NCBI GenBank assembly: GCA_964628235.1
Contig: CAZVLU010000001.1
Span: forward strand, 62,001-126,000
Reading direction: 5' to 3'
Source of the DNA: CAMAVH01 sp964628235
Lineage (GTDB): Bacteria; Pseudomonadota; Alphaproteobacteria; SMXQ01
DNA length: 64,000 nt
Position 1 is the first letter of the stretch. The number at the start of each line of letters is the position of its first letter. The position numbers were made by a program, and so were the translations under genes. The notes beneath the pieces were generated by a model. That model had not been told where the DNA came from. It did not search any database and saw only the letters and a list, made by a program, of their open reading frames with translations. This document shows, piece after piece, positions 8,754 to 19,466 of the stretch.

Positions 8754-9143
8754 TTAGCGCGACGCGAGGCGGATCTCGCCATCCGCGATCTCGATAGGCA
8801 CACGCATCAAGCAGCCGTTCGGTCGCGCCGGACCTGACAAGCATTCGCCGCCGGCGATGTCGAAAGTCGCGCCGTGCGCCTGACAGAGGATGCGTCCGCC
8901 GTCGGCCGTGAGGAAGGACTCGCCTTCCCACTGCAATGGACGATCGTGATGCGGGCAAGAATTGACATAGCTGTAAATGTTCGCGCCCTGACGCACGATA
9001 AAGATCTCGGCCGTTTCACCATCGTCGAATCTCAGCAAGAACGGGCGAGACGTGGCGTCGGCCATCTCGTCGAGGCGGCACAGCCTGTCGCCCGGGCGCA
9101 CGATGGGCGCATTGTTGCCGTCACCGGCGGCCATTTCGGTCAT
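8754..9143 (-). CDS. Rieske [2Fe-2S] ferredoxin-like protein
   Basis: A 129-residue protein with a complete Rieske cluster motif: C63-P-H65 in NSCPHHDRPL and C87-x-x-H90 in CQAHGATF, with the following GGECLSGPA typical of small dioxygenase ferredoxins and NirD-like proteins. It has no signal peptide. I start at ATG 9143, because the extension back to 9224 adds residues with no family resemblance. It stands alone 30 bp from the converging MFS gene and 107 bp from the HupE pair. It could serve as electron carrier for an oxygenase elsewhere, such as the one at 29687-30895, which has no adjacent ferredoxin (inference). Confidence 0.82.
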   Translation of the reverse strand: MTEMAAGDGNNAPIVRPGDRLCRLDEMADATSRPFLLRFDDGETAEIFIVRQGANIYSYVNSCPHHDRPLQWEGESFLTADGGRILCQAHGATFDIAGGECLSGPARPNGCLMRVPIEIADGEIRLASR

Positions 9144-9249
9144 TTGTCGTGTCCCTGCCAGTCGGCGATGGCCAACCTGTTTATGAATGGCGAGAATTTT
9201 CGGCGCAGCAGCCTGCGCCGTCAAGCGGACAGGTCGCTGGGCTGGCGCG

Positions 9250-9864
9250 TCAGTCTGGCCGTAATTCCAAAGCCAACACCATGATGGCGGCGGCGGCGAC
9301 CCAGGAACCGACGACGCGGACGCCGATCATTTGCCAGGCATGACGCGCGGCGTTGGCGCGCGCGTAATTGGCCAGCATGGCGACATTCAACAGCGCGAAA
9401 ACGACGGCAAGGCCGGTGCCGGCAAGGGCGGCGAGTATCTGCTGCAATGTTCCGGCCGGCGCCGAGTCGAATCCGAGCACAAAGCCCGCTGCGGCCATAA
9501 TCGGCGTAAAGGCAAGTGTCGGTAAGGGACGCGCCCAAACGATCAAGCCGCCGAACAGCAGCGCGGCAGACAAAAGCAAAATGGCGGCGGCTTGCGCCAA
9601 CGGCGCTGTCGTCAAGAGCGGGCCCGCAGCCAGGCCCATGACGACGCCTATGACAAAGCCATAAAGCGGCGCGCGCCACTCGGCGACATCGCGCTGACCT
9701 AGCGATAACCCCGCGCCGAGCATGACCATGATATGCGCAGGCAAGCCGAAGGGATGATGCAGGCCATCGCTGAAGCCGCTGGTGCCCGGCGTGATCGTAT
9801 GGGCGGCGGCCGGCACCGCGCCGACCAGGATCAGCGCGGCGGCCAGCGGTAGAAACTTCTTCAC
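9250..9864 (-). CDS. HupE/UreJ-family metal permease (second of a pair)
   Basis: A 204-residue membrane protein with an N-terminal signal-like helix ending in AAAH, a DGLHHPFGLPAHI motif corresponding to the HPxxGxDH signature of the family, and about six hydrophobic helices. The motif is degenerate: the glycine and histidine are kept but the aspartate is lost. It starts within the stop of the partner gene (ATGA, 9861-9864). HupE/UreJ proteins move nickel or cobalt for hydrogenase, urease or cobalamin enzymes; none of those is visible here. Confidence 0.75.
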   Translation of the reverse strand: MKKFLPLAAALILVGAVPAAAHTITPGTSGFSDGLHHPFGLPAHIMVMLGAGLSLGQRDVAEWRAPLYGFVIGVVMGLAAGPLLTTAPLAQAAAILLLSAALLFGGLIVWARPLPTLAFTPIMAAAGFVLGFDSAPAGTLQQILAALAGTGLAVVFALLNVAMLANYARANAARHAWQMIGVRVVGSWVAAAAIMVLALELRPD

Positions 9865-10454
9865 ACGATGCCCAGCAGGAAGGCGACGCCGGCGACGGCG
9901 ATGACGCCGCCGGTGGCCCGCACCGTTTTCACGCCCGCCGGCCAGCGCACCAGCAAGCCGATGGCGATGCCGGCGAGATGCAGCAAGCCGGTCGCCACGA
10001 CAAAACCGACGGCATAGGCGATCGGATCGGCCGCCTCAGGCAGTTCGGTGCCATGGGCATGGCCATGGAAGATGGCGAAGACGCCGACAACGACCGCCGC
10101 CAGCCACAACGGCGGACGGGCGGCGAGCAGCACCGCGAGACCGAGAACGATGGCCGAGCCGGCGATGCCGATTTCGACGCCGGGCAACGGCACGCCCATG
10201 ACGCCAAGCGCGCCGCCGATCGTCATGACCAGCGGAAAAACGATCGGCAGCAGCCAAATCGCCGGCGCGCCGAGGAAAGCCCCCCAAATGCCGACCGCCA
10301 CCATGGCGGCGACATGGTCGGCCCCGCCCAGGGGATGCAAAAAGCCGCTCGCCAAGCCTCCGACAAGGCCACCTTCGGTATGGGCCAAAGCGGGGAAAGC
10401 GATGAGCGCGATGAGGCCGGCAAGGGGCAAAGCGCGAGCGGATTGCAAGGACAT
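9861..10454 (-). CDS. HupE/UreJ-family nickel/cobalt permease
   Basis: A 197-residue membrane protein. After a cleavable or anchoring N-terminal helix (ending FPALAHTEG) it shows the full family signature FLHPLGGADHVAAMVAVG and the conserved FHGHAHGTELP loop, which carry the metal-binding histidines. It has about six helices. It is translationally coupled to the second HupE-like gene and divergent from the 5-oxoprolinase gene, with 166 bp between them. Function as a Ni or Co importer follows from the family. The metal is not determinable from sequence. Confidence 0.85.
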   Translation of the reverse strand: MSLQSARALPLAGLIALIAFPALAHTEGGLVGGLASGFLHPLGGADHVAAMVAVGIWGAFLGAPAIWLLPIVFPLVMTIGGALGVMGVPLPGVEIGIAGSAIVLGLAVLLAARPPLWLAAVVVGVFAIFHGHAHGTELPEAADPIAYAVGFVVATGLLHLAGIAIGLLVRWPAGVKTVRATGGVIAVAGVAFLLGIV

Positions 10455-10620
10455 AGCGTAATCCTTTTTTATAAAAAGTATGATTGTTCGATGGTTTTAC
10501 GACAGCCGCGCGCAAATTGCCAGCGCCCATGGTGCCGAGAGCGGGGCCCCTGGGCCTACCTTGACTTCAGGAAAACGCCGATGTTTATGAAATCATCGTT
10601 CATCACGCAGACTGACCGTA

Positions 10621-14223
<3,603 letters not shown>

Positions 14224-14254
14224 GCCCCGCTTCGGTATCCCGTCGAAACATCCG

Positions 14255-14653
14255 TTATGCGCTCGACGCGACAGAAGCTGCTGTCGCTGGCGGCAAGATG
14301 ATCGACGAAAGCGTCGATTCCAAAACCTCGAACTTAAAAGGTTTTTTCAGCACCGGCCGGTCGCGATAGCCTTCCAAAACGGCGCGCGTATTGTATCCGG
14401 TGGCAAAAATGAACGGGATGGCACGCGCGGTCAGCGCGTCGGCGACGGGATAGCTTTTGATGCCATTCAAATTGAGATCCAGCATGGCGACGTCGAAGGA
14501 TTCTGAATCGATCAAAGCGATGGCTTGATCGACTGTGCGTGCGGCGTTGACGTTGTCGCATCCAAGATCGGCCATCATGTCCTGGATGATCCAGAGCAGC
14601 ATCATCTCGTCTTCAACCACGAGGACGCGACGGCCGGCGAGCAGTTTATTCAT
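14255..14653 (-). CDS. Single-domain response regulator (CheY-like receiver)
   Basis: 132 residues consisting only of a receiver domain: acidic pocket VVEDE near residue 12-16, phosphoacceptor D in VAMLDLNLNG, the conserved threonine position in FIFATGYN, and lysine in LKKPF. There is no output domain, so it acts by protein contact or as a phosphate sink. ATG 14653 overlaps the last codons of a broken HWE-kinase gene directly upstream (stop at 14646-14648), so the pair was once an operon. With the kinase broken, phosphorylation would depend on another kinase. Confidence 0.85.
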   Translation of the reverse strand: MNKLLAGRRVLVVEDEMMLLWIIQDMMADLGCDNVNAARTVDQAIALIDSESFDVAMLDLNLNGIKSYPVADALTARAIPFIFATGYNTRAVLEGYRDRPVLKKPFKFEVLESTLSSIILPPATAASVASSA

Positions 14654-15050
14654 GGCTGACGCTTGGTATAGGAAAGGCGATCTCGCAGGCCAACCCGTGC
14701 TTCGGATAGGCGAGATGAACAGTCCCCTCCAATTCGTGCGCCATGCCTTGTTCCAGCACCCACGAAGCAAAACCCTTTCGCGATGGCGGTTCCACAGGAG
14801 GGCCGTCCTTCTCCTGCCACAGCAAGACGAGCCGCTCGGCCTTGTCGAAAGGTCGGTTGGCTCAGGTCAGCGAAATCGAGCCGGCTTGGTTGGAAAAAGC
14901 GCCGTATTTCGCGGCATTCGTCGCGAGCGCGTGAAACCCGATGCCGAGAGCCACGGCCGCCTTCGGCGTCAAGCGGACGTTTGGCCCCGCGAGCATGATG
15001 CGTTCAATGGTTGCTTCGGCAGATTTCTGTTGTTCCGACGCACGTCTCAT
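14646..15050 (-). pseudogene. HWE-family histidine kinase remnant with in-frame stop
   Basis: Reading the minus strand gives the kinase ATPase part: N-box ALGIGFHALATNAAKYGAFS, then SISLT followed by TGA (14862-14864), and in the same frame continuing RLVLLWQEKDGPPVEPP, RKGFASWVLEQGMAHELEGT and HGLACEIAFPIP to the true stop at 14646-14648. The stop occupies the position of the usual tryptophan (TGG to TGA). Upstream of about 15050 the frame is lost: ISRAETLLAS, resembling the H-box helix, lies in another frame, and no sensor domain is left. This is a decayed gene by nonsense and frameshift, next to an intact receiver gene. Confidence 0.75.
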
Positions 15051-15295
15051 GCGGTAGAGGCTAGCAGGGTCTCGGCTCGGCTTATGTTCTCTTTAGACCA
15101 CCGACATATTAGCAAGTCAGCACGGCAGATGCATTCGCGAGCCGGATCGCGTCGAGTTCCTGCCCAATCTAACCGCGCGGGTTCCGCAAGGCCGCGAACC
15201 CAAAGCTGCCGTGCTTGTGTCACCATTTGGCCATGAGCCGCGAGCGGCACCAACGTGCACTCTGGTTTCGTAATGCCAATCAGGGTTCACGCCGC

Positions 15296-15430
15296 ATGAC
15301 GCAGACCGATCTGCTGCCCGATGCCTATATCCTCGTTCTGACAGGGGTCGGGCTGCTCATCGCGCTGATGGGCGCCGGGCTAAAGATCGACCGGGTCTTC
15401 GGCTGGCGACGATGCGCCGCCAAAATTTAA
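15296..15430 (+). pseudogene. Fragment of a cation:proton antiporter with internal deletion
   Basis: A 44-codon ORF reads MTQTDLLPDAYILVL then LIALMGAGLKIDRVFGWRR and stops. In CPA1 (NhaP-like) antiporters the first stretch resembles the extreme N-terminus and the 'ALMGAGLKxDRxxGWRRW' stretch lies in the third helix, tens of residues later. Their direct fusion here implies an internal deletion, and the rest of the gene is absent. Family recognition is from memory of the motif and not verified. Confidence 0.4.
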
Positions 15431-15591
15431 CGGACCATCGGCGTAAATCGATCGAGGCGATCCGGGCGTCAAAAGCCGCGACAACTGTGGGGTTCATACC
15501 GCCATAGGTCGAATTTCTCAGACCTTCACAGGGCATGGGGCAAACGCTACTCTCACGCGCAAAGATAATAATCGGCACAGGGGGGATAGCC

Positions 15592-16626
15592 ATGCGGCTT
15601 GCAGGAATCGGCTTACTGACCATTCAAGGCGCCGTCATCGCGGCGGCATTCGGCCTGCCTCCCGTTTCCGCGCAGTCGGTCGAAGACTTTTACCAAAAGC
15701 GGCAGATGTCGTTGATCGTCAGCACCACCGCGAGCGGCGGCTATGACATGTACGCCCGCACCTTCGCGCGCAGCTTCCCGCGCCATATCCCCGGCAACCC
15801 GACCATCGTCGTGCAGAACATGCCCGGCGCCGGCGGATTGACCGCGACCAACCACCTCTATGAAAGAGCGGCCAAGGACGGCACGGTCATCGCCACGATT
15901 CATTCTTCGATGATGACCGCGCCGCTGCTCGGCATCGAGCAGGCCAACTTCGACCCGCGCCGGCTCAGCATGATCGGCAACATCACCAAGGAACAGCAAT
16001 TTTGCGTTTCGTGGGGCACGGCGCCGATCAAGTCCTTCGAGCAGGTATTGGCCAAGGAGGAGTTCATCGTCGGCGCCGGCGGGGCGGGCGGCAGCATCGC
16101 CAGCGTGCCGATCCTCATCAACAATCTATTCGGCACGAATATAAAAGTGATCTCGGGATACGGCGGCAATGCGGTCCTGCTGGCGATGGAGCGCGGCGAG
16201 GTTCATGGACGATGCGCTTGGAGCATGCCCAGCCTGATGACCACGCATCCGGAATGGCTGAAGGAAAAGAAGATCAACTTCATCGTTCAGCACGCGCTGG
16301 AAAAGCATCCCGCTCTGCCGAATGTCCCGCTGCTCATCGACTACGCCAAGACCGACGAACAGAAGGGGATTCTTGCCCTCGTCTTCTCCCCGCAGACGAT
16401 CGCACGGCCCATCCTCGGGCCGCCAAGCATTCCAGCCGACCGGCTGCGAGCCCTGCGCCAGGCATTTCAGGCGACGATGACGGATCCTGACTTTCTTGCG
16501 GAGGCCGAGAAGCTAGGCTTGGAAGTCATGCCAAGCAGCGCCGAAGATATGGAAGCGCTGCTGGCGCGTCTCTATGCCATTCCAGCAACGATCGTGAAAA
16601 AGGCCATCGACGTTTCCAGCAAGTGA
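15592..16626 (+). CDS. Bug/TctC-type periplasmic substrate-binding protein
   Basis: A 344-residue receptor with a signal peptide ending PVSAQS and the motifs MSLIVSTTASGGYDMYAR, NMPGAGGLTATNHLYE, RLSMIGNITKEQQF and AMERGEVHGRCAWS. ATG 15592 follows a G-rich Shine-Dalgarno (GGGGGGA). No transporter subunit is adjacent. It converges on an isochorismatase-family gene with a nested hairpin between them. A similar receptor/isochorismatase pairing occurs at 34533-36388, which suggests a shared theme of amide or carbamoyl substrates (inference). Confidence 0.85.
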   Translation: MRLAGIGLLTIQGAVIAAAFGLPPVSAQSVEDFYQKRQMSLIVSTTASGGYDMYARTFARSFPRHIPGNPTIVVQNMPGAGGLTATNHLYERAAKDGTVIATIHSSMMTAPLLGIEQANFDPRRLSMIGNITKEQQFCVSWGTAPIKSFEQVLAKEEFIVGAGGAGGSIASVPILINNLFGTNIKVISGYGGNAVLLAMERGEVHGRCAWSMPSLMTTHPEWLKEKKINFIVQHALEKHPALPNVPLLIDYAKTDEQKGILALVFSPQTIARPILGPPSIPADRLRALRQAFQATMTDPDFLAEAEKLGLEVMPSSAEDMEALLARLYAIPATIVKKAIDVSSK

Positions 16627-16704
16627 TCCGCCGCTCGCGCGCTCCTGGCGATCGGGCGCGACGCGCTCAGGATCGCCAGGACCATCGAGGCTGACGGCGG
16701 ATCA
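16624..16704. terminator. Nested inverted repeat between convergent genes
   Basis: Two perfect 10-bp inverted repeats are nested. The outer is TGATCCGCCG (16624-16633) with CGGCGGATCA (16695-16704). The inner is CCTGGCGATC (16644-16653) with GATCGCCAGG (16671-16680). The outer left arm includes the receptor's stop codon. It lies exactly between two converging genes, so a bidirectional terminator is likely, although no T-run follows. Confidence 0.5.
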
Positions 16705-16739
16705 GCCGCAAGCGATGCGTGAAAGACGCATCCGCGACG

Positions 16740-17498
16740 TCACGAATTGACGAGCGCGTGGGGCGCGACCGGCGCCCCCTCCTTCATGCCGCGGAGATAA
16801 TCCACTGCCGCATCGATGGAGATGACGTCGGCGTATTTCTGATGCATATCGAACAGGTTGATGGCGTGGCAGGCTTCATGGCGATCGAACACGCAGTCCT
16901 CGACCACCTGCACGCGGAACCGGTGGCTGGCGGCATCGACGACCGTCGCGCGAACGCAGCCGCTCGTGCTCTCGCCTGTCACCAGCAGCGTATCGACGCC
17001 CAGGCGCACCAGCTCGGCGATCAGCGGCGTGCCCCAGAACGCGCTCGGCGCGGTCTTGCGCACGACCACGTCGCCGGCCTGCGGCGCGGCCTCGTCGATA
17101 ATGTCGTAGCGCCGGGCGAAGCGGTCTCGGGCGGCCGCGTCGTTTAAAGGGATGCGGCGGGGCGCCTGCGCGTGAATCGCCTGAGACCAGCCGGGAATGC
17201 CGGACTCTTCATCGAGCAGCCCCGTGGCATGGCAGATCGGAATGCCGATGGCGCGCGCTTCGCGATGCAGCCGCTGGATATGCGGGACGGCGTTCCAGCC
17301 GACGGGCCCGCAGTAGCCCGACCACAGCTTGGTGCCTTCCAGCAGCGGCAGATTCTCATCGCCGAACACGCCGCGATAGAGATCGATATTGAGAATGGCG
17401 GGGCGCTTGCCGACGCCGACGCGCCGATCACCGCCGCGTCGCTCGGCGAGGTGTGCCTTGTCTTGTTCGGTGAGGAACGGATCCCAGACACGAGTCAT
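16740..17498 (-). CDS. Isochorismatase-family cysteine hydrolase
   Basis: A 252-residue hydrolase with all three catalytic positions: D39 (AILNIDLYRG), K148 (VVRKTAPSAFWGTPL) and C181 (GESTSGCVRATVVDA). The family includes isochorismatases, nicotinamidases and N-carbamoylsarcosine amidases. The length and the opening TRVWDPFLTEQDK fit the carbamoyl/maleamate-amidase-like branch better than EntB. It is clearly paralogous to the protein at 34533-35318. AGGGGA lies 6 bp before ATG 17498. It converges on the Bug receptor at 15592-16626. Confidence 0.82.
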   Translation of the reverse strand: MTRVWDPFLTEQDKAHLAERRGGDRRVGVGKRPAILNIDLYRGVFGDENLPLLEGTKLWSGYCGPVGWNAVPHIQRLHREARAIGIPICHATGLLDEESGIPGWSQAIHAQAPRRIPLNDAAARDRFARRYDIIDEAAPQAGDVVVRKTAPSAFWGTPLIAELVRLGVDTLLVTGESTSGCVRATVVDAASHRFRVQVVEDCVFDRHEACHAINLFDMHQKYADVISIDAAVDYLRGMKEGAPVAPHALVNS

Positions 17499-17686
17499 CA
17501 TGCATCCCCTGATCAGTGTGCGAAGCCTTGACCGCATTAAAGGCCATTAAACGCAGGATAGCCATCGATCATAGCCGCGTCGATGGGCGCTCAAGTCGGC
17601 CGCACAGCGCAGACAAATCGACATATGTTTTGCCGATCAAAACGAGACTCCCGCTGCAGAATCTCTCAAGCGACTTTACGGGAGAC

Positions 17687-17895
17687 GTTGCCCTAGAAAA
17701 CGCGAACGGAGACGCTCGGGCCAAATAAGCCATACCGCATCGACAGAGACCGTCTCGGTGTGGCGCCAAATATAAAAAAAGCCCGCCGTTCGGCGGGCTT
17801 TTTCGTAGTTTCGCTACTAAATCTCTGGGAGACCTGCAAAACTGGGACTGGTTGGCTGTGCAGGCAGTCTTACTCGAACCCGTCTCTGCTACGGC
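17687..17895 (+). repeat. Degenerate copy A of the ~272-bp dispersed repeat
   Basis: It shares with the four full copies the left part (ACGCGAACGGAGACGCTCGG), the inverted GTGTGGCGCC box near 17757-17766, the AAAAAAGCCCGCC hairpin, and GACTGGTTGGCTG. It then diverges: where the others read CAGGATTCGAAC it has CAGTCTTACTCGAACCC, and the right GGCGCCACCCC end is missing. It sits on the left side of the recombinase island. Confidence 0.6.
17774..17804. terminator. Bidirectional terminator hairpin in repeat copy A
   Basis: Seven A, then GCCCGCC-GTTC-GGCGGGC, then five T. It can work on both strands, so it could end the integrase transcript coming from the right or anything from the left. Confidence 0.75.
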
Positions 17896-18085
17896 TTTCC
17901 CTGTTAACAGGGAAAATACAGGGATTGCTGCAGCATTCCAGGAACCGGCGAGCCAAATTGTGCAGCGAGATCAATTAGTAAGGTGCAAATTCCCTGATGA
18001 CCGAACTGGGAATTTTGATAGGTCTAACAGGGAATTAAATATCTATCCCAGGGAGCTAAGCGCGATATTTGGGAATACCCCCTAG
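17896..18085. repeat. Cluster of AGGGAA/TTCCCT boxes at the integrase 3' side
   Basis: The region starts with the perfect 20-bp palindrome TTTCCCTGTTAACAGGGAAA (17896-17915). Further AGGGA or TTCCCT/GGGAA boxes follow at about 17919, 17989, 18008, 18032, 18047 and 18069. No gene fits here. Iterated short boxes beside a tyrosine recombinase resemble arm-type or accessory binding sites. A generic repeat family is the alternative. Confidence 0.5.
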
Positions 18086-18108
18086 GACATTCTGGAAAAT
18101 GCGGCCCC

Positions 18109-19200
18109 TCAGAGGGAGCGCGGCCCGCGCCAGCCACCCTGATCGCCATCCCAAGTGCTAAAGCGAGGGCCCGGCGCCCGCCCCGTCTCCAGCACGGCTG
18201 CCGCGTCATAGAGATTCTTCGGCGCGAGATGCACATATTGCAGGGTCGAAGCGATCGCCTTGTGTCCCAACCACTCCTTCACGGTCAGCACATGCACGCC
18301 ATGATGAATGAGGCGCGAGGCGCAGGTATGGCGCAAACAGTGGATGATAAATTCCGGATCATTTGACAAGCCTACAGCATGCTTCACCTGGTTCCAGGTA
18401 CGCCGATAATATTTGTAAGTATGGGGGAAGAGGCGATTCTCGGGGCACCCGGTCCACTTCGTTTTTAGAATATGGCGCACTTTGCTCGTCATCGGCACAA
18501 TGCGCGGCCTGTTCGTTTTATTGCGCCAGATGTGAATGATGCCCCGTTCAAAATCGATGTCGTTCTCACACATCGCAAGCATCTCGCCGACGCGCATCCC
18601 GGTATCGAGCAAGAACCTGACAAAGGCGGGCCCGTCACGCCTAGGATGCGTCGTGAAGTAATTAAAGATTTTCGCTTCTTCCACAGCGGTCACATACCGC
18701 AGACGCCCGCGCCGCGGCTTTTCACGCGTGATAATCGGAATACTGGCCGCGCCGCCGCGCGAGTACGCAAAGCGATTCATGCGCGACAGCGCCGAGAGAT
18801 TCCGATTGATCGTCGAAGGTGCCCAATCCATCGCGCGCATCGACTGCACCCAATGATCAATCATGTGGGCTGTGACGTTCTCGACTAGGGTCAAATGCCC
18901 GAAATAAGCCATCGCATTGCGCGCTGCTCCCATGGCGCTTTTTCCGCCCGGCTTTGGGACCCAGTAAAGCTCAGAGACACGGTCATAAGCGTTCTCCAAG
19001 CTCCAGGGCCGAACCCCCACTTTCGGCGCCGGCACGCCGACCAACTGCTCGTTGATTAGGGCCTCTAGCAGACGCCCTTTGCGAATTTCCGCAAAATACA
19101 ACGAAGGCTCGACGGCGCTCGCAGAATGCCCACGGAAGTTCACATTGATCCTAAAAGAATGTCCCTCGCGCGTGATGCCGCGCGGTAATCGATCCACCAT
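18109..19200 (-). CDS. Tyrosine recombinase/phage-type integrase
   Basis: A 363-residue recombinase with a SAM-like core-binding region (about 70-160, including TINRNLSALSRMNRFA) and a full catalytic set: R in TGMRVGEMLAMCE, K in WRNKTNRPR, HxxR in HCLRHTCASRL, H in WLGHKAIASTL and the nucleophile Y in LQYVHLAP. It should cut and rejoin DNA at a specific site. It is transcribed away from the second recombinase (19467-21665). A cluster of AGGGAA boxes and a degenerate repeat lie at its 3' side. Its basic, less GC-rich coding differs from the metabolic genes before it, as expected of an acquired element. Confidence 0.9.
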   Translation of the reverse strand: MVDRLPRGITREGHSFRINVNFRGHSASAVEPSLYFAEIRKGRLLEALINEQLVGVPAPKVGVRPWSLENAYDRVSELYWVPKPGGKSAMGAARNAMAYFGHLTLVENVTAHMIDHWVQSMRAMDWAPSTINRNLSALSRMNRFAYSRGGAASIPIITREKPRRGRLRYVTAVEEAKIFNYFTTHPRRDGPAFVRFLLDTGMRVGEMLAMCENDIDFERGIIHIWRNKTNRPRIVPMTSKVRHILKTKWTGCPENRLFPHTYKYYRRTWNQVKHAVGLSNDPEFIIHCLRHTCASRLIHHGVHVLTVKEWLGHKAIASTLQYVHLAPKNLYDAAAVLETGRAPGPRFSTWDGDQGGWRGPRSL

Positions 19201-19466
19201 TTTACAGCTCTCCTTTGGCGAGAGCGTGCGAGCGTACCTGGTGGAAGTCGAGATAGTTTCTACGAAATATGGCGGATGCGTCTAACCCGCTTGACGAAAT
19301 GCCGAGACGTAGAGCGTTCTAAAAGACAAAATTGAAGACATAATTTGGCGCGCCATATGTTCCCTGATGTCGACTTCAAATTGCGAATGTCGCACACCCA
19401 CTTTCGCCGCCGCCACCTACAGGATTAAATAATAACGCAATAACGAACTACTTAGGAGCAGCCAAC

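Noticed and set aside
7705..8958. 417-codon minus-strand frame over the MFS gene
   Set aside because: Shadow frame; it crosses the MFS and Rieske genes and lacks hydrophobic or domain structure.
17896..18085. CRISPR array
   Set aside because: The AGGGAA boxes are short, irregularly spaced and in both orientations; no direct repeats of 20-40 bp with unique spacers.
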